Below are positions 35,601 to 48,633 of a DNA stretch of 64,000 nt, in pieces. Made by a program: the position numbers and the translations under genes. This DNA is from Saturnia japonica. Taxonomy: Eukaryota; Arthropoda; Insecta; Lepidoptera; Saturniidae. The notes under the pieces were generated by a model. It worked only from the letters and a program-made list of their open reading frames with translations. It did no database searches and was not told the DNA's origin. Each line of letters opens with the position of its first letter. Positions within the stretch are counted from its first letter, which is position 1. Where the stretch lies: NCBI GenBank assembly GCA_033032175.1, contig CM065324.1, forward strand, positions 2,108,001 through 2,172,000, in the 5' to 3' direction.

Positions 35601-37229
35601 AGCAATTCTTGTATATGTATACATAACGTAATTGGTTTTTTTAGAACGGTTCCAATGATTTGGATGTACTTTTTTCAAGTCATGTCTTTTTTTCAGTCCA
35701 AGTTTATCTAAATAAGTAAATACGTTTTTTATGTAAGAAACCAAGCAAAGATCGGTTGCCCATATATTAATTCATAATGTAATTTATACCTATTACGTTG
35801 ATCTATTTACAAAATACTGTTACACTGAAATACTTAAGTATTAAAAAGTATTTTAAAAAAATTGAAGCAGAGAAAACGCTAGAACTCAAAAGCGTTAGGT
35901 TTTCTGTCAAAATGTAATTATTCCGAATCATCCGATTTAAGCGCCATCTAGTAACTAATGCAAGAATTATTTTACACTTTTCATTACTTCAATTATACGT
36001 ACAGTTTCTAGACACGAGCAGAGAGTTCTTTTGATCTTCTATGTTATCCAGTCAAATGATATTGTTTTTTTTGTATGGAACATATTATCTATATTTTTTA
36101 TTTATTTTCATATCTCATATCCAATACTTGTAATGTGTACATATTAACTCATACATTAAAATGTACGATCTGAAAACTCCTCAAATTTAAAAACCCTACA
36201 GGTCAAAATTTCCATTCCAAAAGTTCCTTAACCGATATATATATACGTTACACAAAAGTCTGTATTATATCGGCGGAGACATAAATAACAGTTTTCGGTA
36301 CATAACGTTATTTAAGAACTGACGCTATGAAACTAAATTTAGTTCTGTAGTCACAAAATGGGGCAATTCATACGACGATCGATGCTTTCGGCTATTTGCT
36401 CAGCATCATTCAACAATCTTCGGATAATGGCGCGCTTCCGTTACGAGACTTTAATGGAAGTCGAAACGTTCGTAATACAGCGTTTATTGCACTGTACTGG
36501 CGTATTATATTGCTTCAAGGATAAAACCACTTACCTACTGTTGCAGAATTTTGGAAAGTACTCGCGACATGGCTAACAAAGCTCAATCTAACACATTTTA
36601 ACTCATATTAACAATACATTTTTTGAACTGGCTGAACAAAATGGCGGATCTTCAAATGATAAGATAATTATAAGCCAAGTATAACGGCTGCTGCTCCCAG
36701 GCATATATTTTATAATATCTGTCTAGCAACATGGTGAATGTTGGGTTGCTAGGGTTGCCAATATTTTTTACTGATTATAGTATTTTTTAGAATAAAATAT
36801 GAACAATATAGTATTCAATGGAATAAGTATGTTTGATACTCCTACTTCTTCACCAGAGATAAATGGCAAAACATACGCGATTAAAGAGTGAAAGAATGCC
36901 CCAAACGCTATTACATCTACGTCTATGCTGTCTTTAAAGTTTCTGCTTGAATGCGCAGTCCTAGAGTGCAGTATCTCAGTGGCAACCCTATTCACCACAC
37001 TGGTTTTCGTTAACCTCTAAGTAACTGACTGATGAAACAGTGACGTAGAAAAATAGCGCTAGAATAAGGCACAATGACGGGTTTATCACCATTTATAACT
37101 AACATAAGACTGGATGTATGCATCAGAAAAGTGTTTCGAATTCAGTTCAGCAAGTAACTTAAATCGACACAATCAAAACTAACATAAGTTAATTACACCT
37201 GAAAATAATAAACCATTATTATTAATATA
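35601..37229. other. Gene-free AT-rich stretch
   Basis: No repeat copy or exon recognised. A 72-codon frame at 36358 and a 76-codon minus-strand frame at 36998-36768 have no family resemblance. Confidence 0.3.
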
Positions 37230-37553
37230 TACTTAGAATAAATAATAAAACTCTAAGGATTGTCTCTTTGTTTGAAAGCGCTAATATCTGAAGCTACTTG
37301 TTAGATTACCGAAACTATTTTTGTATTTTATAACCCATTTATTGAGGAAGTTTATACGCTATATAAAGTCAAGGTACGACCCTTAGGAGTGAAGCAGTAA
37401 CTATGAACGTCAAGCAATTTGGCAAGTTGTTAAGCATGTACGGGAAGTGAAAACAATGATAGGCTAAAGAGGTGCGTTGAAAATGCGGACGCGGACGCGG
37501 TGGAAAGTTTGCCGAGTAAAATTCATACAGGCGAGACCGTGGGGCAAAGCTAG
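37230..37553 (+). mobile_element. Element G copy 4
   Basis: Contains AGCGCTAATATCTGAAGCTAC, TTTATTGAGGAAG, AGTAACTATGAACGTCAAGC and ends GTGGGGCAAAGCTAG at 37553, directly joined to the I element that starts TC at 37554. Confidence 0.75.
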
Positions 37554-37792
37554 TCTGTTATAAATGACAGTGATCAGGATCAAAAAGAAATGTCTGTCAC
37601 TCTGTTTGTATGTCATGTTCGGATTTCACTTAAAACGACTTGACAAATATTGATGAAATATTGTACACTGAAAGTATATGCAATTCCTGTATTCATAGGC
37701 TATATGAACTTTCAATAATATGAGTAAAAATAAAACGAGACGAACATAATTACTGCGTTATAAACGCGTGTGAAACCACGTGGCATCGCTAG
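37554..37792 (+). mobile_element. Element I copy, head-to-tail behind element G
   Basis: Begins TCTGTTATAAATGACAG immediately after the CTAG of element G, contains AATAATATGAGTAAAAATAAAAC and TACTGCGTTATAAACGCGTG and ends GGCATCGCTAG|T. Confidence 0.7.
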
Positions 37793-40284
37793 TTACTAAT
37801 AGAATTGAAATTAGTAAATTATATGCGGATTTCGAAAATATTCTTCTTTACGAGAAAGAGTTTGAAATCTTGTCTGTCTGTCGGTTAGTTTGTAAGCCAA
37901 TCGCGCAAAAACTACACGACTGAATTTGATTACGTTTGGTATGATTGTAGGCACTATAATAAAAAAGTAACAAATCGATTCTTTTGTTGTCCACTTTTGT
38001 ACAATATTCTACTACGTAAGCGTATAGACAATGTAAAATAAAATCTGCAGTGAATATAAAATGAATTAAAAAAAACCAGAAAATTTACATAGTTTTACAT
38101 CAAAGTAACGTTAATAAAAAGAATAAACAAACAAAGCAAAAAAATTATTATTTAAAAACAATAAAACACCAGTAAAGTTCGTTTATAATTAACATAAGTT
38201 AATGCTGTGAAACGTTTGATCTCAATAAACTAGGTTATTTATGATATTATATTATTAACTGACCCTGCAGAATTTGTTCTGCCTTTTCATGTATAGACGA
38301 GATTTGTGGTATAGACAGATTTTTCACAACTGTGTAAACTATATTTAATATTAATTATAATTATGCAGTAAAGTATACTTAATTGTCAGGAGATATCAGA
38401 CAATGGAATTTTTTCTCTTTACGTGTCATTTATTTTATGATAATTTCATGAAAGTGCGCATACAGACTAAGGATGGTTGATATTTTAATTTATATTATAC
38501 TAGCAACCCGGCTTCGCACGGGTAACAGAATACATTGGTTTACGCGGCACACAGCCAGCCAATTTACACAAACCTTAATGAATTATAATACATTTAAACC
38601 TTCCTCATGAACCAATTCTTCTATAGATGAGAACCGTATGAAAATCCGTTCAGTAGTTTTTGAGTTTATTGCGATCATACAGACGCGCCGGTTTACTTTG
38701 TTTTAGTATAGTTTAGTATGATGATGATACAGATTTTACTAAACTGATTCAAATTGCATTAATTCAAATTTTACTAGAATGTTAGCCTGAGGGGCCCTAA
38801 ACAAACAGAGCCGCCGCGCCGCGCCGCGCCGATGGCTTTTACATTTTTACCAGGCTTTTAAGATAATTGTTCATTTTACCTACTACGTATGTATTACATT
38901 TACGTTAGAATTTAATGTATTTATTATTATTAATATTTTCAGTATGATAAAATATATTTATGAACTATATTTGTTTATATTTTTGATATCAATATATTAG
39001 CAATATTATTCCCGCTTGTTAAATATTAGTGATTTTTCGTTTAGTACAGCTTGACGGAAAACAATCAATGATACTTCTATTTATTGTAACAAATTATATT
39101 TTCTGTTTAAAATCATAATAATTATGCTTTTTGCGTGTTTGGATTGTAGTTCAAAGTTCTCTTTCTTACCATTTAATTACGCTAGTACATAGTAATCACA
39201 GTTCAATGTTCTTAAGTCAAAGTTGTCAACTTAGATCCCTCTTTTACTTAACATTAAGTAAGATTGCGTGATAAACAGTGCTCTATAACTCGTTAAAAAC
39301 ATATAAAAATTACTAGAAGTTAGCAAAGTAACTCTAAAATATAATTTATAGAAACAGGAGAGATACTACACTGCCGAATCTCTCTTAGAAAGTCGTGAAG
39401 ATACGCTAGCCCGAAGCAAATTGTGCGTAGAAAGTTGAATGTAGGAACGGGCAGCGACGCGTCGCAGTGAGGCAAGGCGGTCGGAGCTCGAGACTACTTG
39501 AGAGGTCGGGAGTCGGGAGGTCGGGAGTAAGCGAGGCGGGTGGCGGGCGGGTTTCCCTCCCACGGTGTCGACCTTCGTAGAAGCCCCCGGCTGTAATTAC
39601 AGACATACACCAATTTCAACTCTATTCTATACTACGTTGTATTTTAACATTGATTTTTCATTCATTCACAAATAACGTTACCGAATATTCCCTCAACGTA
39701 CTCATTCTGTTAACGGGAATATAGTTCAAGAATTATATTGTATTGTTCTTTGTGTTTCTATTACATTTCTAAAATTAAACTTAAATAAACTTTATTGCTT
39801 TTAAAAAATAAACCAGCTATAACATAATAAAATTATATGGGGTATTTGGGGTAAGTTCTGAAATTCGTTCTTATTGAACCTAATTGTACCTATTTCTAGT
39901 ACACAATTATTTCTATGATCTTTATTTGTCATGATAAAGGCTTCTAAAGTAGAGTCGACATTGGAATACAAATTTTTTGGAATTAGTTTTTCAAATGGAA
40001 TAAATTTACAATAATATATTAAAAGTAAGGAATTAAGTATATAAAAAAAAATCCTGTTCTTTTGTAAAATAAAATGAAACTTGAAAAACAATATTTACGT
40101 AAAAAATCGGAACTAAGCGTTTCAAACCAAAATTTGACTAAGTTCGACCATTTATAAAAGATCATAGAAAAAAGAATCGTGTGCTGACACTCGTACCTCC
40201 TAGAAGTAAGGACCGATAGAAGACCGATTATGAACCAATTTCAGGCTCTCACTTTTTTTTCGTTATCCGCTTAGCGGGAAATAC
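37793..40284. other. Gene-free stretch with a GC-rich island
   Basis: Mostly AT-rich. 38807-38835 is a GCCGC/GCGCC simple repeat. 39420-39600 is GC-rich with GGTCGGGAGTCGGGAGGTCGGG direct repeats, standing out from its flanks; it could be a promoter, a non-coding exon or repeat debris. Confidence 0.35.
38500..38705 (-). mobile_element. Short element with CTAG-type terminus
   Basis: Starts ACTAGCAACCCGGCTTCGCACGGGTAACAG and carries AAAATCCGTTCAGTAGTTTTTGAG, strings typical of insect repeat tails. Similar starts occur at 26990 (ACTAGCTTTTGCCCGTCCGC) and 51346 (ACTAGCGACCTGCCCCAGC), but the bodies differ. Confidence 0.4.
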
Positions 40285-40614
40285 ACTATTATTGGAAAGC
40301 TCAAGAGATTGATTTTTTGTTTATTTGTTTGAACGCGCTAATCTCAGGAACTACCGGTAAGATTTTATAAAATATTTTTGCATTTTGTAATTTATTTATT
40401 GTGGAAGATTATAGGTTAAACTTCACGCTACGACTCTAACTAAAGAGCGGAATTGTAACCATGAACGTCAGGGAATCTGGCAAGATGTACGGGATGTGAA
40501 AACAACGATAAAGCTATACGAGTGCGTTGGAAGCGCACGGCGCGGCGCGGCGATACGGTGCGGAGGCGCGGAGAAAAAGTTGGTCGAATAAATTGAACAC
40601 GGGTGAAACAGCTG
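40285..40614 (+). mobile_element. Element G copy 5
   Basis: AACGCGCTAATCTCAGGAACTAC, CACGCTACGACTCTAACTAAAG, a run of GCGCGGCG repeats, GGTCGAATAAATTGAACACGGG and a shortened end GAAACAGCTGG. Confidence 0.7.
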
Positions 40615-41164
40615 GTTTATGTATAATATGTATTATGGTTTATGTTTATGGCCAAAGGCCGCGCCGACGATAGTATATCGTAGATATATTTGTATTTCTA
40701 ATTCTTTATTATTTAGTAACACTGTCAAAACTGCTGCCAGAAGCAAGTATACAATATGTGTATGGCTTTGTATATTTTACAATATACATATGTGTGTGCG
40801 TGTGTGTAATTAGATTGTATGCGAGCGCGGGACCCGCATCAAAGCACCGTGAAGATTCCAGATAAAAACAGTTTTAATTGTCTAGACAATTACAGACCTG
40901 CGTATAAAGTTCTCTACTCTTCATGTAGTAATATTGTTAGCTATTGTTTGTGTTTCTATGTTGTGGTATAGTGAAGGTCTCTAGAGAATTATTATGTGAA
41001 TATGACCACGACTTACCCCCAATGTGTTAAACAGAAAGACTGAAATGTCACATTTTCTCATTTATTTGAAAACCTTTTCAAAATTAAGTTTCTATCGGCT
41101 ACTTTCATTGTAATCATCATAATTTTATGTAAGATAGATATTATAGTAGGAAAATCTGTCGCTA

Positions 41165-41290
41165 AACACCACTAGGTCTGTTCCGGCAGCTGCACTTGAG
41201 AGCCCGTGCTACCTACCATCTTGGGCCACATCGTCAATTAAGATCAGGCGAGATTGTGGCCACTACGATAAATTTATAGCGATAAAAAAT
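41165..41290 (+). mobile_element. SINE C copy 4 (5'-truncated)
   Basis: Only the 3' half: TTCCGGCAGCTGCACTTGAG, CACATCGTCAATTAAGATCAGGCGAGA, then an AT-rich tail. Confidence 0.75.
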
Positions 41291-41460
41291 ATCATCCTTA
41301 TGCGACTTAAAATGCTATAAAATTGTCTTTCACGTGATAATTATTATAGTAAAACCCGAAAAGTAAATTAATCGGTGGTAGGTCCAAGACATTTCTTGTG
41401 TCCGAATGGATCGTAATAAATGACAATCAGGCACAGTATAGTAACTTTGCCATGCTCATA

Positions 41461-41608
41461 ATCACCATCATCATTTCAGCCGCAGGACGTCCACTGCTGA
41501 ACATAGGCCTCCCCCATAGATTTCCAGAGCGACCGATCTTATGTGGCCTGCACCCAACGGCTCCCAGCGACCTTTATTATGTCGTCTTTCCATCTAGTGG
41601 GGGGCCGT
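41461..41608 (-). mobile_element. RTE-clade LINE 3' scrap
   Basis: Reverse complement gives the last part of the same RTE frame (GSRWVQAT complement region, GEAYVQQWTSCG) followed by a GATGATGGTGAT tail (41461-41476). Truncated at both the coding side and flanks; no duplication seen. Confidence 0.8.
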
Positions 41609-42764
41609 ATGTATTTAAAAATAATTATATATTATGTGGTACAGTATGATCTTCCAACCTTGTAAAACAACATATTTGATAGAGCACAACGTATTAAAAA
41701 CGCGGAAGGTCGTTTGGACCTCTTCTCGCAGTGAACGGATTCGGTTTGATTCGAGACTAAGATTGCACGTTCATACATTGTAATTATGTGGAATTATCGC
41801 TTACAATCATCAAAAGATAAGTAATACTTAAATATCGTATTAAAATATGTTAATATATTATGTATGAGGTTTTTTTTTTTCAGTACGAATACATTAATGT
41901 TATCGAGAGTGAAAAAAGTCAATTCATAACGTATGGTAGATGATTCGTGGTCGACTGCTCGCGAACAAAATACACATGGTTAAAATCCATTCTGGTTGTG
42001 TATCGCTTAGACGAGCCACTGTTGCTAACTCCAAAAATTTCGATTCACTAGACTCAATTTGAAAAGTCGCTTACTGATTCTGACTGATCGAAATATCTTT
42101 CTGAAAGAGGTACAAGAGGCCAAAGACGGTCTGAAAAAGAGGGTGAATTTTTGAAAACAAGTGTACCTGCTCTATACTACAATACCTACCTAATTTTTTT
42201 TTTTTTTTTTTTTAAGTTGACAAAAAACTTAATGATTATTTTAAAATCGTTTTGATTTGTACTCCAAAACTCGTTACATAAGTCGCTAAATTATTTTTTT
42301 TCGTTAAAACTTTCTTTGATAGCTATGACATAAACAAAATTCGTCATTTCTAGCGACAAAGTCGCTAAATTGGCAACACTGCGACGTGCCACGTTCGTTT
42401 CTGAATGCGCCAGTATCCAACTATTAGTGTCACCGTCACACTTCAATGGATCCTCAAATCCATCGGGTAAAGCACAGTCTGTAAATGGATTTATAGACTT
42501 CGGACTAAAGTGTAATAATTTTCCTTAGCACGTAACTACAACTGATTACATATACATAAACAATCCTTAAAAACAGTAACATTCATGCCCTTCCCATAAA
42601 TACTTGAGAAAAATACACTAGGTACTCAAAAACAATTCAGATAATATGCGACACTTTTACAACACAAAATAGAACAGTAAAGCAATATTGGTAAATAAAT
42701 AATAAATAAATCGCGAATATTTTAAAATGTTAAAATCTCTACTTTCGATTGCCAGAATCTAAAT

Positions 42765-43060
42765 AGAAGTTAAATTTATTCGAACAACTCTCGTCAACGC
42801 ACTTGTGTTCTATCATTGCTATCGTGGTTCTCACTTCCCGTACTTATCTACAGGTTACCAGTCTGCTTGACGTTCATGGTTACTACTCCACTCCTTAAAG
42901 TCGTAGTATGAAGTTATATAGCCAATAACCTTCGCCAATAAATAGATTATAAAATGCAAAAATAAGCTTTCAATTCTGACTGGTAGTTCCAGAGAATGGC
43001 TCGTTCAAACAAACAAACAAATAACGATCTCTTTGTCTTTATATTCAGATAATATGGTGT
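42765..43060 (-). mobile_element. Element G copy 6
   Basis: Reverse orientation: TTAAATTTATTCGAACAAC, TTGACGTTCATGGTTACTAC, AATAAATAGATTATAAAATGC and GTTTGAACGAGCC complement; the CTAG end is lost. The F element at 43176 follows within about 120 bases. Confidence 0.7.
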
Positions 43061-43175
43061 GCCTACAGTCCCGTTAGAATAGTGAAATCTTAGAGATAAT
43101 AATTTATTAAAGTAATATAAAAATCCATTCCCGAACCGTGATAGAGCAGGGTGATACGAACGAAAAATAATATAA

Positions 43176-43694
43176 TCTATGCAATTAATAAAATTGAAGT
43201 GTCTGTTTGTAATGTCAAAATAACAGCTTTTTACTAAATGCATATGAAAATATATACGACACCTATAACAAAAAGCCCATTTTAAAAAATTTTGTCTGTC
43301 TGTCTGTTTGCTCCGGGTAATCTCCGAAACAGTTGGACTGATTTTGACGGAACCTTCACTGATAGATAGCTGATGATATAGGGAGTAACTTAGGCTACTT
43401 TTATTTTAGAAAAAGAATTATGGTTCCGCACAAATAAAAAAAACTGGTCATGGTGAATCAATTCAGGTACTTAAATGGCTTATACTGAATAAACCATAAG
43501 AGATATAGCAAATTAATGTACTACATAATCATAGGCATTAAAAAGACTTATAAAAAAAACTGGGAGAGTATACATCTATCTTATAAGGAACACCCACAAT
43601 AAGCATTTTTGTCTTTAAAATAGCCGGGAGCGCGGGAGCAAGATTCACGCGGGCATTCTGTAGTCCACGTGAGCGAAGCCACGGGCACAGCTAG
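43176..43694 (+). mobile_element. Element F copy 3
   Basis: Exact A|TC ... CTAG|T insertion: TCTATGCAATTAATAAAATTG at 43176 and GCCACGGGCACAGCTAG ending 43694 (519 bases). Confidence 0.8.
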
Positions 43695-44369
43695 TAAATA
43701 ATAAAAAAGTAAAATAACAATTAAAATGCCGGATTCACATGATGATACACAATATTAATTATACAATAATATTATGCTCGTAAAAATATATGCAAGCTTG
43801 CTCATTCAAACAATATACGGACAACAATGCACACTGAGTTATAAACAAAACAGTATGCAATTATACCATGCAATACAGTTTGGAACAAATCCAAAGTATA
43901 TAGATTTAGTTAAGATATTACTGTTATAGAATACGCGTTTGGATTGCTAGCTTCCTTTACCGGTTTGAACCGGATTTCAGGGTTTAAATTAGTGTTGTAA
44001 TTTTATAACAAAGCTTGTTTTATTTTTTCGTTACACCTTGTTAACTCTCATCTTAATTTGGAAAGAGCGCAGGCTAGCGAGGCGGGGCCGGGTGCTGACT
44101 CCATAAAGTAGATTTCTTCGACTGTATGAACATGTTGAGAGTTTTCGATTGTTATCGAATGCCGTGTACCGTCGAGTTCCATAAAACCTCGAGTTGAACA
44201 AATATGTTTTATTTTGTGGAAACATTAATTTAATGATAACAAAAGTTAGACAGTGCAGTTCCAAAAATTAATAAATCTGTAGACTTGTCTGTACTAAGTA
44301 TTTACATAATTAATGGCCTTTAAGAATTGTCAATATTACTCCTAAAAGTAAAAAAAGTAGTTTAAAAAT

Positions 44370-44636
44370 ATATTCATCAATTCTCAACAATTCCAACCGA
44401 TTCTGATCAAATTTGGTAGACGGGAAGCATACATCATACCATAATTGAGAGGCTATATGAATCGTTAATAATGCATTACAAATTTTATAATGGAATAATA
44501 ATTTTCAATCGATTTTGCCACTACTCAATTGATACAGCATAAAAACTGTGAACAATATGAGTAAAACTAAAATTACGGGATGTCAATAAGTACTGCGTAG
44601 TAAAAAATGCGTGCGGAGCCGCGGGCATAGCGCTAG
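44370..44636 (+). mobile_element. Element I copy
   Basis: ATTCTGATCAAATTTGGTAG, TATGAGTAAAACTAAAATTACG, TACTGCGTAGTAAAAAATGCG and end GCCGCGGGCATAGCGCTAG at 44636. The 5' limit is unclear. Confidence 0.65.
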
Positions 44637-47600
44637 TTATTAAATAAACCTTCCTTTTAGTAGTCGGGTAATAAACTAATAATCATAATTATAATGAAAG
44701 TATTTTGTTTGTTAGTTTTGTCTAAGATATGTTATTTTTAAAGTTTCAAGTTAACATACAAATTTAAAAAAAAAAACGTTCAAACGTTTAGCGAGTTATT
44801 ATTACTATTTCTATACTACTTTTTTCTACTTATTTTTCTTGTTTTATGTTTCCTATGGATCCTGTTACTTTGACCATTTGACTGCTATAGTAGGTACTAA
44901 AATGCTGCGGAATCCTATAGCGAATACACAACTCGCTCATGGTCAGTTTTTCTATTAAAATTTAAAGAAATTCATGTAAGGGTAAATTTATGTAAAAGGA
45001 GATTGAATTTGTATCATCGTAAAACCTACTTTATCTTTAAAGGAAGAATTAATAAACATAATTAGCTGTCAAGGTTAAAATATGACTTGATAGATGAATA
45101 TGTAACACACTGTTGTGCTGTATATCTCTTCATATTCTGTTATTATCAAAGCAATACAGTGTTGAATAAATTATTTTCCTTCTTTCACTAATTGTGTTCT
45201 TTTTTTCTCTCAAAACATAATTCACGCACTAATAATACATAAATGTACGTATAAATAAATCCAATATTTTTGTTAGCTTATTAGCAATAACATCATATTT
45301 TATATCAATAATTAAACAATCGGACAGAATATATTGATATATATTTCATTCATTTATACTATTTCCATTTATTTTTTCGATGACAGTTCTAATTTGATAG
45401 TTATAGTGTTGTGACCAAATAAGTAATGATATCGATCTGAATGAATATCGATATGAAATAAATAGTGACGATTCATCAGATTTTGATTAAAATAAATAAA
45501 TAAAGATTACCTGTCGTTATAATTATTTCGTTTCATTGTCGAGTACCTACCTACCTATACCTACTTATTTTACTACAGCTTCGAAATTTTGAAGAAGTTG
45601 GCATTATCAATCAAGAATAATACGTGTAACATCTTGTAATGAAATATAATATTAGTTAATAAATTTGTACAAAAGTATCCGGCAGTAGTTTAGTTTCTTA
45701 CATATCGTAAAAAAATATCGGGTCTGTTATCGTGTTACGTTTATCGATATACCTCCATCACTATCTGTTTCTCCGACTCTGGTATAACCTTGTACGTGTG
45801 TAAACGTCGTATTTTTATAAAATAATGCATACATAATGTAAAAAAGACGCTCGTTCAAGTTTTCACAGGAGCTGTCATCGAGAAAATAAAGAATTGGAAA
45901 TGGTATATTATTCATCATTTATGTATTTTTAAGCTACATTCATAAAATTTATTTGATAATCGGTTTGTATAAAATATTTTTCCTTACAGTTTAGAAATTC
46001 ATAACACTATTTTGTCACGCACACAAGCATCATTTTAAATATTCACTACGAACAACGATATGACGTAGCCGTATTTATTCTAGGAGCTATTGCTTGTAGG
46101 TAGCGCGGCATCTAGTTGAAGCACCGCGGAAACCAATAATTCATTTATGGGTAGATAATTATTTTAATTATCAGTGTTAAATTACTATTAATAGAGATAT
46201 CTAAAATCTAAATACATTATCTCGCGTACTATTTAGTAAAGTAACAAGTCACTGAGATAAAAATTATTTCTGCTCTCAATATGTTCAGAGCAATAATTGT
46301 AGAATTGAACTGGACAATCCCAAACGAACTTCAAAGTAAGCCTGTAAAATAATTTCAATCGATATAGAAATTTTATTATCGTATTTTGACAAAGCACTTG
46401 ACCGCAACCTCGATTCGGTGCGAAAAACACGCACAGCTGTTGTATTTTTAGCGGCCATTCCGTATTGCGATTAATCAGAACGCGCGCATTTACCAAAATG
46501 GCCATTTTTGCCAGACACGCCCGCCAGCTTCTATATTCTGTGGCGGTTGAAAGCGAAGTTAATTGTTACTATTAATTAACTAACTATATAAAAATAAATT
46601 TGTATAGTGTATTCGAAATAGCTTGATTTCGTAGAATATAAATTGTGTATTCATCTACCTAATACCTATTTGGAGAAGCATCAGTTTTGTTTTATCATAA
46701 TGGTTTATCGTCACCAAACTCCTGAAATTAACTTTTCCATTTGATGGCTAAGTAACAACATTAAATAAATAATAAAATAAACAAAATAGGCCAACAAAGT
46801 AAATCCACTCCTATTCTCGAGTGCATAGGTACCTTCTAGGCAAGCGTGCTCCATCGTAGACCACATCATCACTTACGATCAGGTGAGATAGTGGTCAAAC
46901 GCAAGCCTATATATAATACATTGTAAAAAAAAAGATAGAACTATTATATTTTTGGGCTAACCTGGCATATCTCCCTCGTCTCTGAAAACTAGCTAACAAA
47001 AGGACTTATGTACGAAATAAGGAATTCCTTTTATTTTAAAATTATACTCGGAATCTTATAAGCACCAGTACAGAGGTGACTTTGACGTGATTACAGTTAA
47101 ATTTTAAACTGGGTCGAGTAACCGACCAACCGTTCCTAAGTATTTTTAGTTCGAGATTTATGTCAAACATCTGAACAGTAATACAATGACAGGAACAGAT
47201 TGATCGTGTTAGTTTCTATGCAATATTATGGTTATGTAAAATAATTATAGTATTGCAAACATATTGGCATATACCCTACATTGAAAATCTGTGAGCCACA
47301 GATCTCTACCGTGGCCAAACCTATAATATCGGTGAGTTCCGGGTACTTACGCCCGAGTCCCCTTACCACTTCCAGGCTTAGTATTTTACTATCATCGAAT
47401 GCACTTTACAAGTAAGTAGTTTTCTCAATCTCTAGCATATAAAACAACCAAACGGCTATGTTAATATACAGGGCGAGCTATGTAAATAAACGCGTGGGCC
47501 TGAATATTTTCTTTTCTTTGTGTAAACGGCAAGCGTCTGTGTTGCATGAGATATCACTTTACTGCGGATTGTTAAACACACAAAACATCGTCAAGTATTA

Positions 47601-48358
47601 CTAAAGTTGCCATATGTCCCGTATATACGGAACTGTCATCAAAATAAAAAAAAGACCCCCAATAAGGCACATATGTAGGTACTATAAAATACTAAATACC
47701 ACTGGTTCGGAAAGGATCCTAGGAATCAAGAAGATCCCGCAAGAAACTCGATCGGGTTCATAATTTAATTTTTTTTTATTATTTGTACCTTCATCTATAC
47801 ATAATTTTTTTTACTATTAATAATCATATTCATTAATTAAGTGGATGTACAGAGAGAGAGAGTCATTTCCAGATATCACTATCATGCATATAATGATCCA
47901 CTCCTATATATAACCTTTTGACAGTAAAACCTTTCTTAACATGATCGTTGAACGTATTGTCCGGCAAATCGGTAATCTGCTTAGTGACCGTAATATAGAA
48001 AACCTGAAAATAGAATACCTAAATAACTTTTATTGGTCATACTGAATATAAAACATGGGATGACCAGTTTTTGTTTACATCTAATAATAAAACTATAACT
48101 AAAACCAAGCTTATCCAGGAATTTACGGATATACATTAAATTATCAAGGATGTATTGGGACGACAATGTCAAGATATTAAATTCCTGGAATTTGTTATTC
48201 AATTAATCTTGAGGTCCCATGTTTTAGATTGCTCGAATTGCACGCTTTTGTAATATAAACATGTTCAGCTACTGTCCTCTACAGCAATGTCGTAAGACAT
48301 CAAACTATGGAAGTAAGGAAAGTATCGTATATTGTATATTGGTATCATAAGTATCTTA
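44637..48358. other. Gene-free AT-rich stretch
   Basis: Only SINE C copy 5 is recognised. 46380-46560 is GC-richer and contains an ATG in good context at 46498 (MAIFARHARQLL) that closes after 25 codons; not called. Confidence 0.3.
46800..46930 (+). mobile_element. SINE C copy 5 (5'-truncated)
   Basis: 3' portion only: GACCACATCATCACTTACGATCAGGTGAGA, then CAAACGCAAGCC and an A-rich end. Confidence 0.7.
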
Positions 48359-48633
48359 CTGCCTCATTAGCCTAGTGGTCGTAAGCGCGACTACTTTGAT
48401 CGAGGTCCTGGGTTCGATTCCCAGGTCGAGCAAAGTGTTATTGGGTTTTTCCTATGTAATTCTCAGTAGCAGCTCGGAGTTTGGGTTTGTGCCCGATTAA
48501 TGGCATTAGGCTCACCCCCTATTACATGGGGCATAAAACATATAAGGCCAACTGTGGGTGTATATTATAGTACACCTCTGCCTAACCATTCGGGGATACA
48601 GGCGTGATGGTATGTATGTATGTATGTAAGTAT
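48359..48633 (+). mobile_element. SINE A copy 3 (best preserved)
   Basis: Complete from CTGCCTCATTAGCCTAGTGG through a perfect B box (GGTTCGATTCC) to a TATG-repeat tail at 48611-48628. The intact boxes make it the least decayed copy in the window. Confidence 0.9.

Noticed and set aside
35100..35744. 214-codon minus-strand open frame, the longest in the window
   Set aside because: It lies antisense to the jockey-like reverse transcriptase and shows no family resemblance; shadow of the LINE.
41398..41649. Plus-strand open frame of 83 codons
   Set aside because: Runs antisense through an RTE fragment.
46498..46575. Start codon in good context (MAIFARHARQLL...)
   Set aside because: Closes after 25 codons without a convincing donor; no support as a first exon.
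48359..48432. tRNA gene at a perfect B box
   Set aside because: Same head recurs at four other places with the same downstream body and TATG tail; SINE A.
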